Source: Phreatobacter sp. (GTDB lineage Bacteria > Pseudomonadota > Alphaproteobacteria > Rhizobiales > Phreatobacteraceae). From it: DNA of 64,000 bases. The stretch is from positions 124,001 through 188,000 of the forward strand of contig NZ_JAPZTZ010000005.1 in the NCBI RefSeq assembly GCF_027532945.1, given 5' to 3'. Under the pieces are notes generated by a model that did no database searches, was not told the origin of the DNA, and saw only the letters and a program-made list of their open reading frames with translations. A program made the position numbers and the translations under genes. Positions 35,171-44,474 of this stretch are shown piece after piece. The stretch's first letter is position 1, and every line of letters starts with the position of its first letter.

Positions 35171-36016
35171 TCAGCCCCGCGGAGCCGGCGGGGAAGTGGG
35201 CGCCGCCGGCGGCGTCTGTCCCGCCCGCTGCGCCGTGCCACGCCGCTCCGCCTGCCGGATCTGCGCCCAGGAATTGGGCTGCGCCACCATGGCGCGGAGA
35301 TAGGCCATGTTCTCCTCCGCCTCGGCGGGGGGAAGGTCCTTGCGGGCGATCTCCTCGGCCTCGGCGAAACGGCCCTGCAGCCCCACCACAAGGGCGAGGT
35401 TCTGCCGCGCCCGCTTGTCGGCCTGCGGATGGGCGGCGGCCTGGCGCAGGGTCTGTTCGGCCTGCGGCAGCTGGCGCGAGAGCGCATAGGACAGGCCGAG
35501 ATTGGTGAGGATGGCGGGCTCGCCCGGCGCGATCTTCAGCGCGTCGTTGTAGAGGGTCTGCGCCTCCTGCGGCCGGCCCATCTGGTCGTAGATCGAGCCC
35601 TGCACATTGTAGATGCGCCAGTCCGGCTGGTCGGGGCGGTGGGCGCGCTGCAGCACCTGGAGCGCCTGGTCGTAGCGTCCGGCATCGGCCAGCGCCCGGC
35701 CGAACTCGCCGAGCAGGGCCATGTTGCGGCCGTCACGGATGGCGACGCGCTCCAGCACCGCGACCGCCTGCACGGCCTGTCCCGTGGCGCGCAGCGCCCG
35801 GCCGTAGCGGATGGCATTGGCGGTATCGCCGGGATTCGTACGGTAGCGCTCGGCGAGGCTCTCAAGCTGGGCGCGGGCGGCCTGTTCGGTCATCGGCGCC
35901 GAGCCGACGGATCCGGTGATGTCGCCGCCGCGGCGGGCGGTGAGCGAGCAGCCGCCGCACAGGAGGGCGGCCGAGACGAGCAGGGCGGCGAAGCGCAGGC
36001 GAGGGGCGACGGACAT
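35171..36016 (-). CDS. TPR lipoprotein, TadD-like pilus assembly protein
   Basis: A protein of about 281 residues. The N-terminus has a hydrophobic signal ending in LLCGGCS, a probable though non-canonical lipobox, then several TPR units (AIRYGRALRATGQAVQAVAVL, ALADAGRYDQALQVL, YDQMGRPQEAQTLYNDAL, LALVVGLQGRFAEAEEIA). This architecture fits TadD of Flp/Tad pilus systems, which helps pilin secretion at the outer membrane. No other tad genes are in the window. The ATG at 36016 follows GGAG; an extra 4-codon extension exists. A CtrA-like site lies upstream. Confidence 0.75.
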   Translation of the reverse strand: MSVAPRLRFAALLVSAALLCGGCSLTARRGGDITGSVGSAPMTEQAARAQLESLAERYRTNPGDTANAIRYGRALRATGQAVQAVAVLERVAIRDGRNMALLGEFGRALADAGRYDQALQVLQRAHRPDQPDWRIYNVQGSIYDQMGRPQEAQTLYNDALKIAPGEPAILTNLGLSYALSRQLPQAEQTLRQAAAHPQADKRARQNLALVVGLQGRFAEAEEIARKDLPPAEAEENMAYLRAMVAQPNSWAQIRQAERRGTAQRAGQTPPAAPTSPPAPRG

Positions 36017-36058
36017 GACGAACTCCACGGGAGGTCCCGATGTCGTCCGGTCATAATC

Positions 36059-36081
36059 CGTTAACGTTAACGAGCCGCTAA
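36059..36081 (-). promoter_or_regulatory. CtrA-like site and 14-bp palindrome upstream of tadD-like gene
   Basis: A perfect palindrome CGTTAACGTTAACG (36059-36072) is followed so that TTAA (36067-36070), seven bases and CTAA (36078-36081) make a one-mismatch match to the CtrA consensus TTAA-N7-TTAA. It lies 43 bases upstream of the tadD-like start. Pilus genes are known CtrA targets in Caulobacter. Confidence 0.4.
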
Positions 36082-36088
36082 GACGCCC

Positions 36089-37444
36089 TCAGCGGCGCCG
36101 GCCCTGCGACACCGGCGCCACCCAGCGCAACGCCTGGTCTGCCGCCCGCTCGCCCGAGGCGAAGGCCCCGCCCACCGTGCCCCACAGGCCCTCGTCGGTC
36201 GCTTCGCCGGCGATCAGCAGCCGCTGGCCGATGGGCTCGCCGAGGCGCAGGCGCTGCGGCGTCGCGCCGGGCCCTGCGACCGACCAGGCGCCGCGGATGA
36301 AGGGATCGGTCACCCAGGAGGTCACGTGGATCTCGCCGAGAGCGCGCCGCGCCTGCGGCCCGAACTCATTGCCTATGAACTCGGCGGCGAAGGCCTTCAT
36401 CGCGGTTTCGCCGGCCGCCGCGAGGTCGCGGGCGAAGCGCCCGCCAATGTCGAGATACCACCAGTCCGAGCCGCCGATGCGGGCGAGCGGCTTGGCGGTG
36501 GCGGCGGTGTCGGCCTTCACCACGAAGGGCTCGTCCGGCTTGGCATCCATCGGATTGCCCGACAGGCGCACGATCAGGTGCTCATAGGTGCCGCAGGTGA
36601 GCGCTGCCACGGCGTCGAGCTGGCGCTTCGGCAGGGCGGGCGTGAAGCGGATGGACCCCGAGGCCAAAACCGAGGTGGAGACGGTGAGGATGACGGCGCG
36701 GGCGCGAAGCGTCCCCGCCGGCGTCTCGACCGCGACGCCGCGGCTGGACCAGTCGACCCTGGTCACCGGCGTCGACAGCCGGATGGGCAGGCCCTCGGCC
36801 AGCTTCGCGAGGATGGCGCCATAGCCCTGGCGGCAGAACAGGTCGCGGGTCTCGATGGCGTTGTAGAAGTCGACGCAGGAGATTTCCGAAGTCTCCTTGC
36901 CGGAATCCCAGGCGCCCTTGAGGAAGTCGATGGTGGCCGCCCAGTCGCGCAGGTTGGTCGGCATGGCCGCTGACAGCGGCACCTCGCGGCCCGCCTCGCC
37001 GGCCTCGAGGATCGCCCGCTGCGCCCGGACGAGAGCCGCCGCAAAGGTCTCCCACTCGCCCTCGCGGGGCGACCGGCCCTTGATCATCAGGCGCGGTCGG
37101 TCCGGGTCGTCGTAGAGGGTGAAGCCGGCGGCCCGCGCCAGCGGCACCACGGGATTGTCGGCGGGGGCATGGATCCAGTGGGCGCCGAGGTCCATCGGCA
37201 TGCCGAAATTGACCGTGTCGACGATGCAGCGGCCCCCGGCCTGCGCCTTCGCCTCCAGCACGATCACCGAGCGGCCGGCGGCGGTCAGCTTGCGCGCCGC
37301 GGCGATGCCGGCCGCGCCCGCCCCGATGACGATGACGTCCACCTCGCTTGCCGGCTGGCGCGCGGTCTGGGCGAGCGCAGGGGCTGCGGGAAGGGCGGCG
37401 GAGGCGGCGAGCAGGCGGCGCCGGGTCATCAACGGTCCGTTCAT
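36089..37444 (-). CDS. Flavin monoamine oxidase-family protein, Tat-exported
   Basis: A protein of about 451 residues. The N-terminus TRRRLLAASAALPAAPALAQ is a twin-arginine signal, then VDVIVIGAGAAGIAAARKL (FAD motif), GGRC, MDLGAHWIH and the C-terminal FAD contact LLIAGEATDEGLWGTVGGAF. This is the amine oxidase/polyamine oxidase fold acting in the periplasm. Start options are ATG 37444 or 37429; the former is taken. Substrate unknown. It is 72 bases upstream of the TPR gene on the same strand. Confidence 0.85.
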   Translation of the reverse strand: MNGPLMTRRRLLAASAALPAAPALAQTARQPASEVDVIVIGAGAAGIAAARKLTAAGRSVIVLEAKAQAGGRCIVDTVNFGMPMDLGAHWIHAPADNPVVPLARAAGFTLYDDPDRPRLMIKGRSPREGEWETFAAALVRAQRAILEAGEAGREVPLSAAMPTNLRDWAATIDFLKGAWDSGKETSEISCVDFYNAIETRDLFCRQGYGAILAKLAEGLPIRLSTPVTRVDWSSRGVAVETPAGTLRARAVILTVSTSVLASGSIRFTPALPKRQLDAVAALTCGTYEHLIVRLSGNPMDAKPDEPFVVKADTAATAKPLARIGGSDWWYLDIGGRFARDLAAAGETAMKAFAAEFIGNEFGPQARRALGEIHVTSWVTDPFIRGAWSVAGPGATPQRLRLGEPIGQRLLIAGEATDEGLWGTVGGAFASGERAADQALRWVAPVSQGRRR

Positions 37445-37595
37445 CGTGCTTGGCGAATCCCGATCATCGGCTCGCCCTATAACACGCATTAGACGGCTTC
37501 ATGGCGGTTCGGGTGCCGCGACGTGAACCCCTTGTCAACATGCTGCGACCCACACTCAGACCACAAGAAACGGACGTCCCTGGGGAGGGACCACC

Positions 37596-38408
37596 ATGGG
37601 AGACCGCATTCTCGACGCCCTCGGGCGGCGGCTCGCCGCCATTCTCGACAAGCGCTCGCCCGGCTACGAGCCGACGACGCCGAGCGATCCACACGCGCTC
37701 GCCGCGACGCTGCGGCCCGGCGACATCCTCCTGGTGGAGGGCGACACCCGCATCTCCGCCGTCATCAAATACCTGACCCAGTCCACCTGGTCGCACGCCG
37801 CCATGTATGTCGGCCCGATCGCCGGCCGCACCGAGCCCGACGGCGAACCGCATGTGCTGGTGGAGGCCTATCTCGGCGAGGGCGTCATCTCGGCGCCGCT
37901 GTCGAAGTACCGCGACTTCCATACCCGCGTCTGCCGGCCGGTCGGCCTCACCGAGGAGGACCAGTGCCGGGCCTGCGGCTTCATGATCGAGCGCATCGGC
38001 CTCGACTACGACCTGAAGAACATCCTCGACATGCTGCGCTTCCTCATCCCGCTGCCCATCCCGGTGCGCTGGCGGCGGCGGATGATCGCCTTCGGCTCCG
38101 GCGACCCGACGCGGGCGATCTGCTCGACGCTGATCGCCCAGGCCTTCGAACAGGTGCGCTATCCGATCCTGCCGAAGATCGAGCGTTGCGCGAAAGAGGG
38201 GGAGCAGCGCGTGCGCGGCAAGGCGGCGCGGCGGGAGATCCTGCATATCCGCCACCATTCGCTCTATGCGCCGCGCGACTTCGACATCTCGCCCTACTTT
38301 GCCATCGTCAAGCCGACCATCCAGCGCGGCTTCAACTACAAGAAGCTGCAATGGGGCGACCGGCAGCACCCTGCCGCCCCGCCCCCGACGCTGGAGAGCG
38401 TTGCCTAA
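37596..38408 (+). CDS. YiiX/YebB-like NlpC/P60-type cysteine hydrolase
   Basis: A 270-residue permuted papain-like amidase. The histidine motif WSHAAMYVG comes first (about residue 70) and the cysteine motif ICSTLIAQAF later (about 175), the reversed order of this subfamily; LRPGDILLVEGDTRIS opens the domain. GAGGGACC precedes the ATG. Such enzymes cleave amide bonds in murein or lipid-linked substrates, but most are uncharacterised. It is divergent from the amine oxidase. Confidence 0.8.
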   Translation: MGDRILDALGRRLAAILDKRSPGYEPTTPSDPHALAATLRPGDILLVEGDTRISAVIKYLTQSTWSHAAMYVGPIAGRTEPDGEPHVLVEAYLGEGVISAPLSKYRDFHTRVCRPVGLTEEDQCRACGFMIERIGLDYDLKNILDMLRFLIPLPIPVRWRRRMIAFGSGDPTRAICSTLIAQAFEQVRYPILPKIERCAKEGEQRVRGKAARREILHIRHHSLYAPRDFDISPYFAIVKPTIQRGFNYKKLQWGDRQHPAAPPPTLESVA

Positions 38409-38412
38409 GGGT

Positions 38413-39075
38413 TTAGAGCAGTCCGTGCTTGGCAAAGGCCTCGGCGAGAGACATGCCGGCCTCGAGATCGGCGCGCATCCGCCGCTCGCCGGTGATCTTG
38501 CCCATCGCCGTGGAAAGCACCGCCAGCGCCGCCGCCCGCGGCACCACCACCACGCCGTCAACATCGCCGACGATGATGTCGCCGGGGGCGATGGCCACCT
38601 CGCCGATGCGGATAGCCGTGTCCTTCTCCACCATCATGCCGCGATATTGCGTGTCGGCCGGCGACAGCGCCCCGGTGAAGACCGGAAAGCCCATGGCGCG
38701 GATGGCCACCACGTCGCGCGCCGCGCCGTCGGTGAGGAACCCGGCAGCTTCGAGATAGCGGGCGCGGGTGGAGAGGAGTTCGCCCCAGGGGCCGATGGCG
38801 GTGTTGCCGCCGGTGGCCATGACGCAGACCTCGCCGGGCTTCAGGTCATCGACCAAAGCGATTTCGAGGTCGTAGATATTGGCGATGCGCTCGTGGATGA
38901 CCTTGTAGGCGCCGGTGCGCGCCGGCCCGAACAGCACGGTGCCATCATCGACCGGGCGGATGGAGGCGGGCAGGATCTGGCGGTGGAAGCCGTGCTCGTC
39001 CAGCGCGTCGCAGACCGGCGCCGAGGCGATGAGCGGGCGCGCGGCTGCGATGATGTCGTCGAAGCTGTCGGTCAT
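38413..39075 (-). CDS. RraA-like / HMG-aldolase-superfamily protein (second)
   Basis: A 220-residue relative of 4-hydroxy-4-methyl-2-oxoglutarate aldolase: GGNTAIGPWGELLSTRA, FLTDGAARDVVAIRAMGFPVF (the TDG..RD catalytic segment), VAIAPGDIIVGDVDGVVVVP. It differs clearly from the RraA-like protein at 24306-25037. It could cleave a short oxo-acid or decarboxylate oxaloacetate. Same strand as the enoyl-CoA hydratase and AMACR genes downstream in coordinates, 50 bases apart, possibly one operon. Confidence 0.8.
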   Translation of the reverse strand: MTDSFDDIIAAARPLIASAPVCDALDEHGFHRQILPASIRPVDDGTVLFGPARTGAYKVIHERIANIYDLEIALVDDLKPGEVCVMATGGNTAIGPWGELLSTRARYLEAAGFLTDGAARDVVAIRAMGFPVFTGALSPADTQYRGMMVEKDTAIRIGEVAIAPGDIIVGDVDGVVVVPRAAALAVLSTAMGKITGERRMRADLEAGMSLAEAFAKHGLL

Positions 39076-39125
39076 GGGCGTCCTCCTGATGATTTTGGAT
39101 CAGGATAGGCGCCCCAGTGGTCCTG

Positions 39126-39902
39126 TCACCCCGCCTTCTTCGCAAGGAAGTTCTTCACCCCCTCCATGAAGGCCGGCTTCACGATGAGGCCGATCTGCGT
39201 TTCCCGCTCGGCGTCGAGTTGGGCGGCGAGGTCGCTCGTCTCGGCGCGGTCCATCAGCCGGCGGATCTCGAAGAACGCCTCCGCCGAGCCGCGGCCGAGG
39301 CGGGTGGCCAGCGCCCGGGCGGTCGGCAGGCAGTCCGCATCATCGACGCAGGTCCAGACGAGACCCCACTCCGCCGCCGTCTCGGCCGGCAGCTTGTCGC
39401 CGAGCAGGGCGAGTGCCCGGGCGCGGGCACGGCCGATGGCGCGCGGCAGGAACCACGTCACTCCGAGATCCGGCACGAGGCCGAGTTGCGGCCCGAAGGT
39501 CAGCACGAAGGAGGCCGAGCGTGCCGCGACCGCGATGTCGCAGACCAGCGCCAGACCGACGCCGGCCCCCGCCGCAACGCCGTTGATGGCGGCGACCGTC
39601 GGCTTCGGGAACTCATCGATGGCGAGGATCAGCGGGTTGAACAGGTCGCGCATCGAGGCGTTGACGCCCTCGCCGGTCGGGGCGAGCCCGCCGGCAAGGT
39701 CCGCGCCGGCACAGAAGCCACGGCCATTGCCGGTGATCACCAGCGCCTTCACGGCCGGGTCGACCCGCGCCGCCTCGATGAAGGCCAGAGCCCCGCGCAC
39801 CAGCGCATCGTTGAAGGCGTTGAGCCGCTCCGGCCGGTTCAGCGTGAGGGTGGCGATGCCCTCGGAGACCTCGGTGGTGACGGCCGAACTCTCGACGGTC
39901 AT
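39126..39902 (-). CDS. Enoyl-CoA hydratase/isomerase-family protein (PaaG-like)
   Basis: A 258-residue crotonase-fold enzyme: TLNRPERLNAFNDAL, ITGNGRGFCAGADL (oxyanion loop), and AAINGVAAGAGVGLALVCD. The Asp in LVPDLGVTWFLPR suits a 2-(1,2-epoxy-1,2-dihydrophenyl)acetyl-CoA isomerase (PaaG) or another isomerase more than a two-Glu hydratase. Its start lies 3 bases after the AMACR stop, so the pair is co-expressed. Confidence 0.87.
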   Translation of the reverse strand: MTVESSAVTTEVSEGIATLTLNRPERLNAFNDALVRGALAFIEAARVDPAVKALVITGNGRGFCAGADLAGGLAPTGEGVNASMRDLFNPLILAIDEFPKPTVAAINGVAAGAGVGLALVCDIAVAARSASFVLTFGPQLGLVPDLGVTWFLPRAIGRARARALALLGDKLPAETAAEWGLVWTCVDDADCLPTARALATRLGRGSAEAFFEIRRLMDRAETSDLAAQLDAERETQIGLIVKPAFMEGVKNFLAKKAG

Positions 39903-39905
39903 GGG

Positions 39906-41051
39906 TCAGGTCCTTTCTGCCACCAGCCCGGAGGCGAGGGCGGCGTCGATCTCGGATGCGGCAAGGCCGGCCGCGGCGAGGATGGCGCGGGTGTCGGCGC
40001 CCGGCCCGCGGGCGTCGGGTGCGGCCTCGGTCGCGGTGACGGAAAAGCGCGGCGCCGGCTTCGGCACCGGCCCGGTCGGTGTCGCGACGAAGGTGCCGCG
40101 GGCGACATTGTGCGGATGGGTGGCCGCCTCGCGCGGATCGAGCACCGGCGCGTAGCAGATCTCCCGGCCGTCGAGCAGCGCCGACCAGTCGTCGCGGCTC
40201 TTCGAGCGGAACGTCTCGGCGATCGCCTGTCGCAGGTCCGGCCACATGGCCTTGTCCCACTGCTTCAGGAAGCGCGGATCGGTGAGGCCGAGGCCCTTCA
40301 GGAGCTCGGCATAGAATTGCGGCTCCAGCGAGCCGATGGAGACATATTTGCCGTCGGCCGTCTCATAGACGCCGTAGAAGGGCGCGCCGCCGTCGAGCAT
40401 GTTGGCCTCGCGCGCGACCTTCCAGGTGCCGGCATTGATCATGCCGAAGATCATCGTGCCCAGCACTGCCGCGCCGTCCACCATGGCGGCATCGACCACC
40501 TGCCCCTTGCCGTTGGCCTTGGCGCTGTAGAGTGCCGCGACGATGCCGAGCGCCAGCATCATGCCGCCGCCGCCGAAATCGGCGGCAAGATTCAGCGGCG
40601 GAACAGGCGGCCGGTCGGCCGGCCCCAGCGGCCAGAGCATGCCGGAGAGGGCGAGATAGTTGATGTCGTGGCCGGGGGCGGGGCCATAGGGCCCGTCCTG
40701 GCCCCAGCCGGTCATGCGGCCATAGACGAGGCGTGGATTGGCTGTGAGGCAGACCTCGGGCCCGAGGCCAAGGCGCTCCATGACGCCCGGCCGGAAGCCC
40801 TCGACGATGGCATCGGCCCCCTGGAGGATCTTCAGCACGAGATCGGCGGCGCCGGGCGCCTTCAGGTCGACGGCGATGGAGCGGCGGCCACGGCCGAGCG
40901 CGTCGCCGGCATTCCAGGCGGTCTTGCCGGCGCGGTCGATGCGGATGATGTCGGCGCCGAGATCGGCCAGCATCATGGCGCAGAAGGGTCCGGGCCCCAG
41001 GCCCTGGAACTCCACGATGGTCACGCCGGCAAGCGGCCCCGTCCTCGTCAC
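39906..41051 (-). CDS. Alpha-methylacyl-CoA racemase-like CoA transferase family protein
   Basis: A 381-residue CaiB/BaiF-fold protein. The racemase residues are present: GHDINYLALSG with H128, AADFGGGGMMLA with D158, and a Glu in GSLEPQFYAELL. These correspond to the His/Asp/Glu of mycobacterial MCR, so racemisation of 2-methylacyl-CoA is favoured over CoA transfer. A GTG start at 41051 with GGGAGG upstream is chosen; the longer frame to 41315 crosses into the promoter of cnoX. Operon with the PaaG-like gene suggests branched fatty acid or sterol side-chain breakdown. Confidence 0.87.
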   Translation of the reverse strand: MTRTGPLAGVTIVEFQGLGPGPFCAMMLADLGADIIRIDRAGKTAWNAGDALGRGRRSIAVDLKAPGAADLVLKILQGADAIVEGFRPGVMERLGLGPEVCLTANPRLVYGRMTGWGQDGPYGPAPGHDINYLALSGMLWPLGPADRPPVPPLNLAADFGGGGMMLALGIVAALYSAKANGKGQVVDAAMVDGAAVLGTMIFGMINAGTWKVAREANMLDGGAPFYGVYETADGKYVSIGSLEPQFYAELLKGLGLTDPRFLKQWDKAMWPDLRQAIAETFRSKSRDDWSALLDGREICYAPVLDPREAATHPHNVARGTFVATPTGPVPKPAPRFSVTATEAAPDARGPGADTRAILAAAGLAASEIDAALASGLVAERT

Positions 41052-41281
41052 GTCAGTCCTCCCGACCGGTCTGTCGCGGCCCTGTGCTGTCGGGAACGCT
41101 AAAGGTGGCCTCCCCGCAGTCAAGGCGAGGCCGACCGGCCGTCCGGCCGATGCCGAAGGGCGGAGAGCCTTTGCGCCGCGCCGCACTTCGACGTTGCATT
41201 TTGCGGCCGAGCGGCCATCTATGCGGCGACGAATGATCAAGACCGTGCGCAGCCGGTGATGGCCGCGCCAGGGAGACCCAC

Positions 41282-42271
41282 ATGAGCGGCAATGGCGGCG
41301 CCCGGTTCGGCGCATCTTTCGGCGGATCCTTCGGCGGCGGCTATGGCGCCGCGCCCCAGCCGGCGGCGGCTGCGGCTCCCGTTGCCGCCCCGGCCGCGGC
41401 CGGCGACCTCATCAAGGACACCACGACCCGCGATTTCGTGAAGGACGTGCTGGAGGAATCCAAGAAGCAGCCCGTCCTCGTCGATTTCTGGGCCACCTGG
41501 TGCGGGCCCTGCAAGCAGCTCACCCCCGTGCTCGAGAAGGTCGTCCAGTCCTTCAAGGGCAAGGTGAAGCTGGTGAAGATGGACATCGACAAGCACCCGG
41601 AGATCGCCGGCCAGCTCGGCATCCAGTCGATTCCCGCGGTCATCGCCTTCGACAAGGGCCAGGGCATCGACGGCTTCATGGGCGCCCTGCCCGAGGGCCA
41701 GGTGAAGGCCTTCATCGACAAGCTGGTCGGTGGCAAGGTCAGCCCTGACCTCGCCGGGGCTCTCGCCGCCGCCGATGCGGCGCTGGTGGAGGGCGATACC
41801 GCCGGCGCGGCGCAGGTCTATGCGCAGGTCCTCGGCGTCGAGCCGGACAATCTCCATGCGCTGGCGGGCCTTGCCCGCTGCGCCATCGAGACCGGCGACC
41901 TTGAGCAGGCCAAGGCCATCCTCGCCGAGGTGCCGGCCGACAAGGCGAACGACAAGGCGGTGGCCGCCGCCCGCGCCGCGCTGGAACTGGCCGAGCAGGC
42001 CGCCGACCTCGGTCCCATCCACGAGTTCGAGCATCGCCTCGCCCAGGACCCGGCCGACCACCAGGCCCGCTTCGACCTTGCCGTGGCGCTCAACGCCAAG
42101 GGCCAGCGCGAGGAGGCGACCGACCACCTGCTGGAGATCTTCCGCCGCGACCGCACCTGGAACGAGGACGGCGCCCGCAAGCAGCTGGTTCAGTTCTTCG
42201 AGGCCTGGGGCCCGATGGATGAGGCGACCATTGCCGGCCGCCGCAAGCTGTCCTCGCTGCTCTTCCGCTGA
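41282..42271 (+). CDS. cnoX: Thioredoxin-TPR chaperedoxin CnoX (YbbN)
   Basis: A 329-residue protein: Gly/Ala-rich leader (1-40), thioredoxin domain with VDFWATWCGPCKQL (C74 and C77), then TPR-like helices (LVEGDTAGAAQVYAQVLG; ETGDLEQAKAILAEV). It keeps both active cysteines, as in Caulobacter CnoX, unlike E. coli YbbN. It holds unfolded proteins during hypochlorite or oxidative stress and passes them to GroEL. AGGGAGACC precedes the ATG, and a terminator follows. Confidence 0.93.
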   Translation: MSGNGGARFGASFGGSFGGGYGAAPQPAAAAAPVAAPAAAGDLIKDTTTRDFVKDVLEESKKQPVLVDFWATWCGPCKQLTPVLEKVVQSFKGKVKLVKMDIDKHPEIAGQLGIQSIPAVIAFDKGQGIDGFMGALPEGQVKAFIDKLVGGKVSPDLAGALAAADAALVEGDTAGAAQVYAQVLGVEPDNLHALAGLARCAIETGDLEQAKAILAEVPADKANDKAVAAARAALELAEQAADLGPIHEFEHRLAQDPADHQARFDLAVALNAKGQREEATDHLLEIFRRDRTWNEDGARKQLVQFFEAWGPMDEATIAGRRKLSSLLFR

Positions 42272-42292
42272 CGATCTCTCACCGAAACGACG

Positions 42293-42320
42293 AAGGGCCG
42301 GCTTGGAGCCGGCCTTTTTT
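42293..42320 (+). terminator. Rho-independent terminator of cnoX
   Basis: GGCCGGCT, loop TGG, AGCCGGCC, then six T, 25 bases after the cnoX stop. The stem also faces the convergent PLP-enzyme gene. Confidence 0.92.
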
Positions 42321-42346
42321 GTTGTGCTGATCGGTGGGTCCGCGCC

Positions 42347-43510
42347 TCAGGCGTTCGCCGCCCGCAGCGCCCGGTCGATATCGGCATAGAGGTCGTCGAC
42401 GGCCTCCAGGCCGACCGACAGGCGCAGGAGGTCGGTCGGGCAGGGGGAGCCCGCGCCCTCGATCGAGGCGCGATGCTCGATGAGGCTCTCGACACCGCCG
42501 AGCGAGGTGGCGCGCTTCCACAGTTCGACGCGCGCTGCAGCCGAGATCGCCGCCTGCTCGCCTGCCTTGACCCGGATCGACAGCATGCCGCCGAAACCGC
42601 CGGTCATCTGCCGCGCCGCGAGGGCGTGCTGGGGATGGGTGGAGAGGCCCGGATAGAGCACCTCGCCGACCATCGGATGGGCCGCGAGCTTCTCGGCCAG
42701 CGCCAGCGCGGCTTTCGCCTGCGCCTCGACACGCACATGCAGCGTGCGCATGCCGCGCATCAGGAGGAAGGCCTCGAAGGGACCGAGGATCTGGCCGTGC
42801 ATGGAGCGCACGCGGCGCACCTTGGCCCAGAACTCGTTGGCCTCGCGGGTGACGAGCGCGCCTGCCACCACATCCGAGTGGCCGTTGAGATATTTCGTCG
42901 CCGCATGCATGACGATGTCGGCGCCGAGCGTCAGCGGCCGCGTCAGCACCGGCGTCGCGACGGTCGAATCCACCGCGCAGATGGCCCCCGCCGCATGGGC
43001 GATCTCGGAGATCGCGGCGATGTCGGAGACGGTCCAGAGCGGGTTCGACGGCGTCTCCAGCCAGACCAGCTTCGTCTTGCCCGGCACCACCGCCGCCTTG
43101 ACCGCGGCGAGGTCCGCCGTGTCGACGAAGGTCGTCGTGTAGCCGTAGGTGGTGGCGTCATTCATCAGCCAGTTGCGCAGCGCCCAGTACATGACCGTCG
43201 GCGCGACGATGTGGGCACCCGCCGGCAGGGCCATGACGAGGGCCGTCGCCGCCGACATGCCGGAGCCGAGCAGCATGGTCTCGGCACCCTCCTCGAGGGC
43301 TGTCAGCACCGCCTCGCACTGGCGCACCGTCTGGTTGTCGGGGCGGCCATAGATGAAGCCGTTGCGGTACTGGTTGTCGGGATCGCGGATGAAGGTCGTC
43401 GCCACATGGATCGGCGTCACCACCGCATGGGTCTCGGCCTCCTCCCAGCCGAGGGCCTGGGCGGCGAGCGTGCGCGGCGCGAGGCCGTTGGTCGGGGGCT
43501 TGGCGGACAT
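42347..43510 (-). CDS. Cys/Met metabolism PLP enzyme (cystathionine lyase/synthase type)
   Basis: A 387-residue fold-type I PLP enzyme. PLP lysine in MHAATKYLNGHSDVVAGAL, phosphate and ring contacts GSGMSAATALVM and VDSTVATPV, and C-terminal SLGGVESLIEHRAS. It could be cystathionine gamma-synthase, beta-lyase or O-acylhomoserine sulfhydrylase; sequence alone does not settle it. Convergent with cnoX across its terminator, and divergent from the rhomboid gene. Confidence 0.87.
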   Translation of the reverse strand: MSAKPPTNGLAPRTLAAQALGWEEAETHAVVTPIHVATTFIRDPDNQYRNGFIYGRPDNQTVRQCEAVLTALEEGAETMLLGSGMSAATALVMALPAGAHIVAPTVMYWALRNWLMNDATTYGYTTTFVDTADLAAVKAAVVPGKTKLVWLETPSNPLWTVSDIAAISEIAHAAGAICAVDSTVATPVLTRPLTLGADIVMHAATKYLNGHSDVVAGALVTREANEFWAKVRRVRSMHGQILGPFEAFLLMRGMRTLHVRVEAQAKAALALAEKLAAHPMVGEVLYPGLSTHPQHALAARQMTGGFGGMLSIRVKAGEQAAISAAARVELWKRATSLGGVESLIEHRASIEGAGSPCPTDLLRLSVGLEAVDDLYADIDRALRAANA

Positions 43511-43654
43511 GCGGGATCCTCTGAAGGGCGGAAGGCAGGGCGCGGCAAGCCCGCGCTTCCATCATCCGCAACTACAACTCTCATATGATGGAATCAAGGG
43601 CGCCGTGCCGCGCCGGCCATGGCGGGGCGGGGTTCGGCACGCTACCTTCCCACC

Positions 43655-44386
43655 ATGTTCCTCCCCCTCGCCGACAACAACCCCTATCGACGCATCGTCC
43701 AGCCCTACGTCACCTTCGCGCTGATCGCGCTGAACGTGGCGATCTTCCTGCTGACGACGGGCCTCGTGCCGGCGCAGAGCGCCCAGGCCAATGCGCTGGG
43801 CCTCGGCCTCATCCCGGCGATATTCACCGACGGGGCCATGCTGGCGCCGGACCTCCAGGTGGTGCCGTCCTGGGCGACATGGCTCACCTACATGTTCATG
43901 CATGGCGGCTGGATGCACCTCATCGGCAACATGCTGTTCCTCTGGGTCTTCGCCGACAATGTCGAGGACGCCATGGGCCATACGCGCTTTCTCGTCTTCT
44001 ATCTGGTCTGCGGCCTGTTCGGCGCGGCGGTCCACCTGTTCTTCAATACGGGGTCGCAGGCGCCGCTGGTCGGTGCGTCCGGAGCCATTTCCGGCGTGCT
44101 CGCCGCCTATCTGCTGCTCTATCCGCGCGTCCGCGTCTTCGGCCTCGTCTTCAACATCATCCCGATCTCCATTCCGGTCTGGCTGGCGCTCGGCACCTGG
44201 GTGGTGCTGCAGGTCGTCCATCTCGTCACCGCCCATGGCGGCGCCACCGCCTGGTGGGCCCATGTCGGCGGCCTCGTCGCCGGCGCGGCGCTAGTCGCCG
44301 TGATGAAGCAGCCCGACGCCCAGCTCTTCAGCCACGAGCGCGTTCTGGCCGTCACTGTGCCGCGCATGCCGCTGCGTCGGCCGTGA
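43655..44386 (+). CDS. Rhomboid-family intramembrane serine protease
   Basis: A protein of about 243 residues with six or seven membrane helices. The dyad is present: GASGAISG with S142 and AHVGGLVAGAA with H203 (from this start), plus the helix-2 FMHGGWMHLIGNM. The leader NPYRRIVQPYVTFALIALNV is common in this subfamily. The start is the ATG at 43655; the frame is open to 43619. It cleaves unknown membrane substrates. Confidence 0.9.
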   Translation: MFLPLADNNPYRRIVQPYVTFALIALNVAIFLLTTGLVPAQSAQANALGLGLIPAIFTDGAMLAPDLQVVPSWATWLTYMFMHGGWMHLIGNMLFLWVFADNVEDAMGHTRFLVFYLVCGLFGAAVHLFFNTGSQAPLVGASGAISGVLAAYLLLYPRVRVFGLVFNIIPISIPVWLALGTWVVLQVVHLVTAHGGATAWWAHVGGLVAGAALVAVMKQPDAQLFSHERVLAVTVPRMPLRRP

Positions 44387-44474
44387 GGCGGCTTTTGCCT
44401 CGCCGGGGCCTTTGGCCTACAGAGCGTGGAACAGAAGGCCATCCAGCGCGTTCGCGATTCGCGGGGGGACCATC

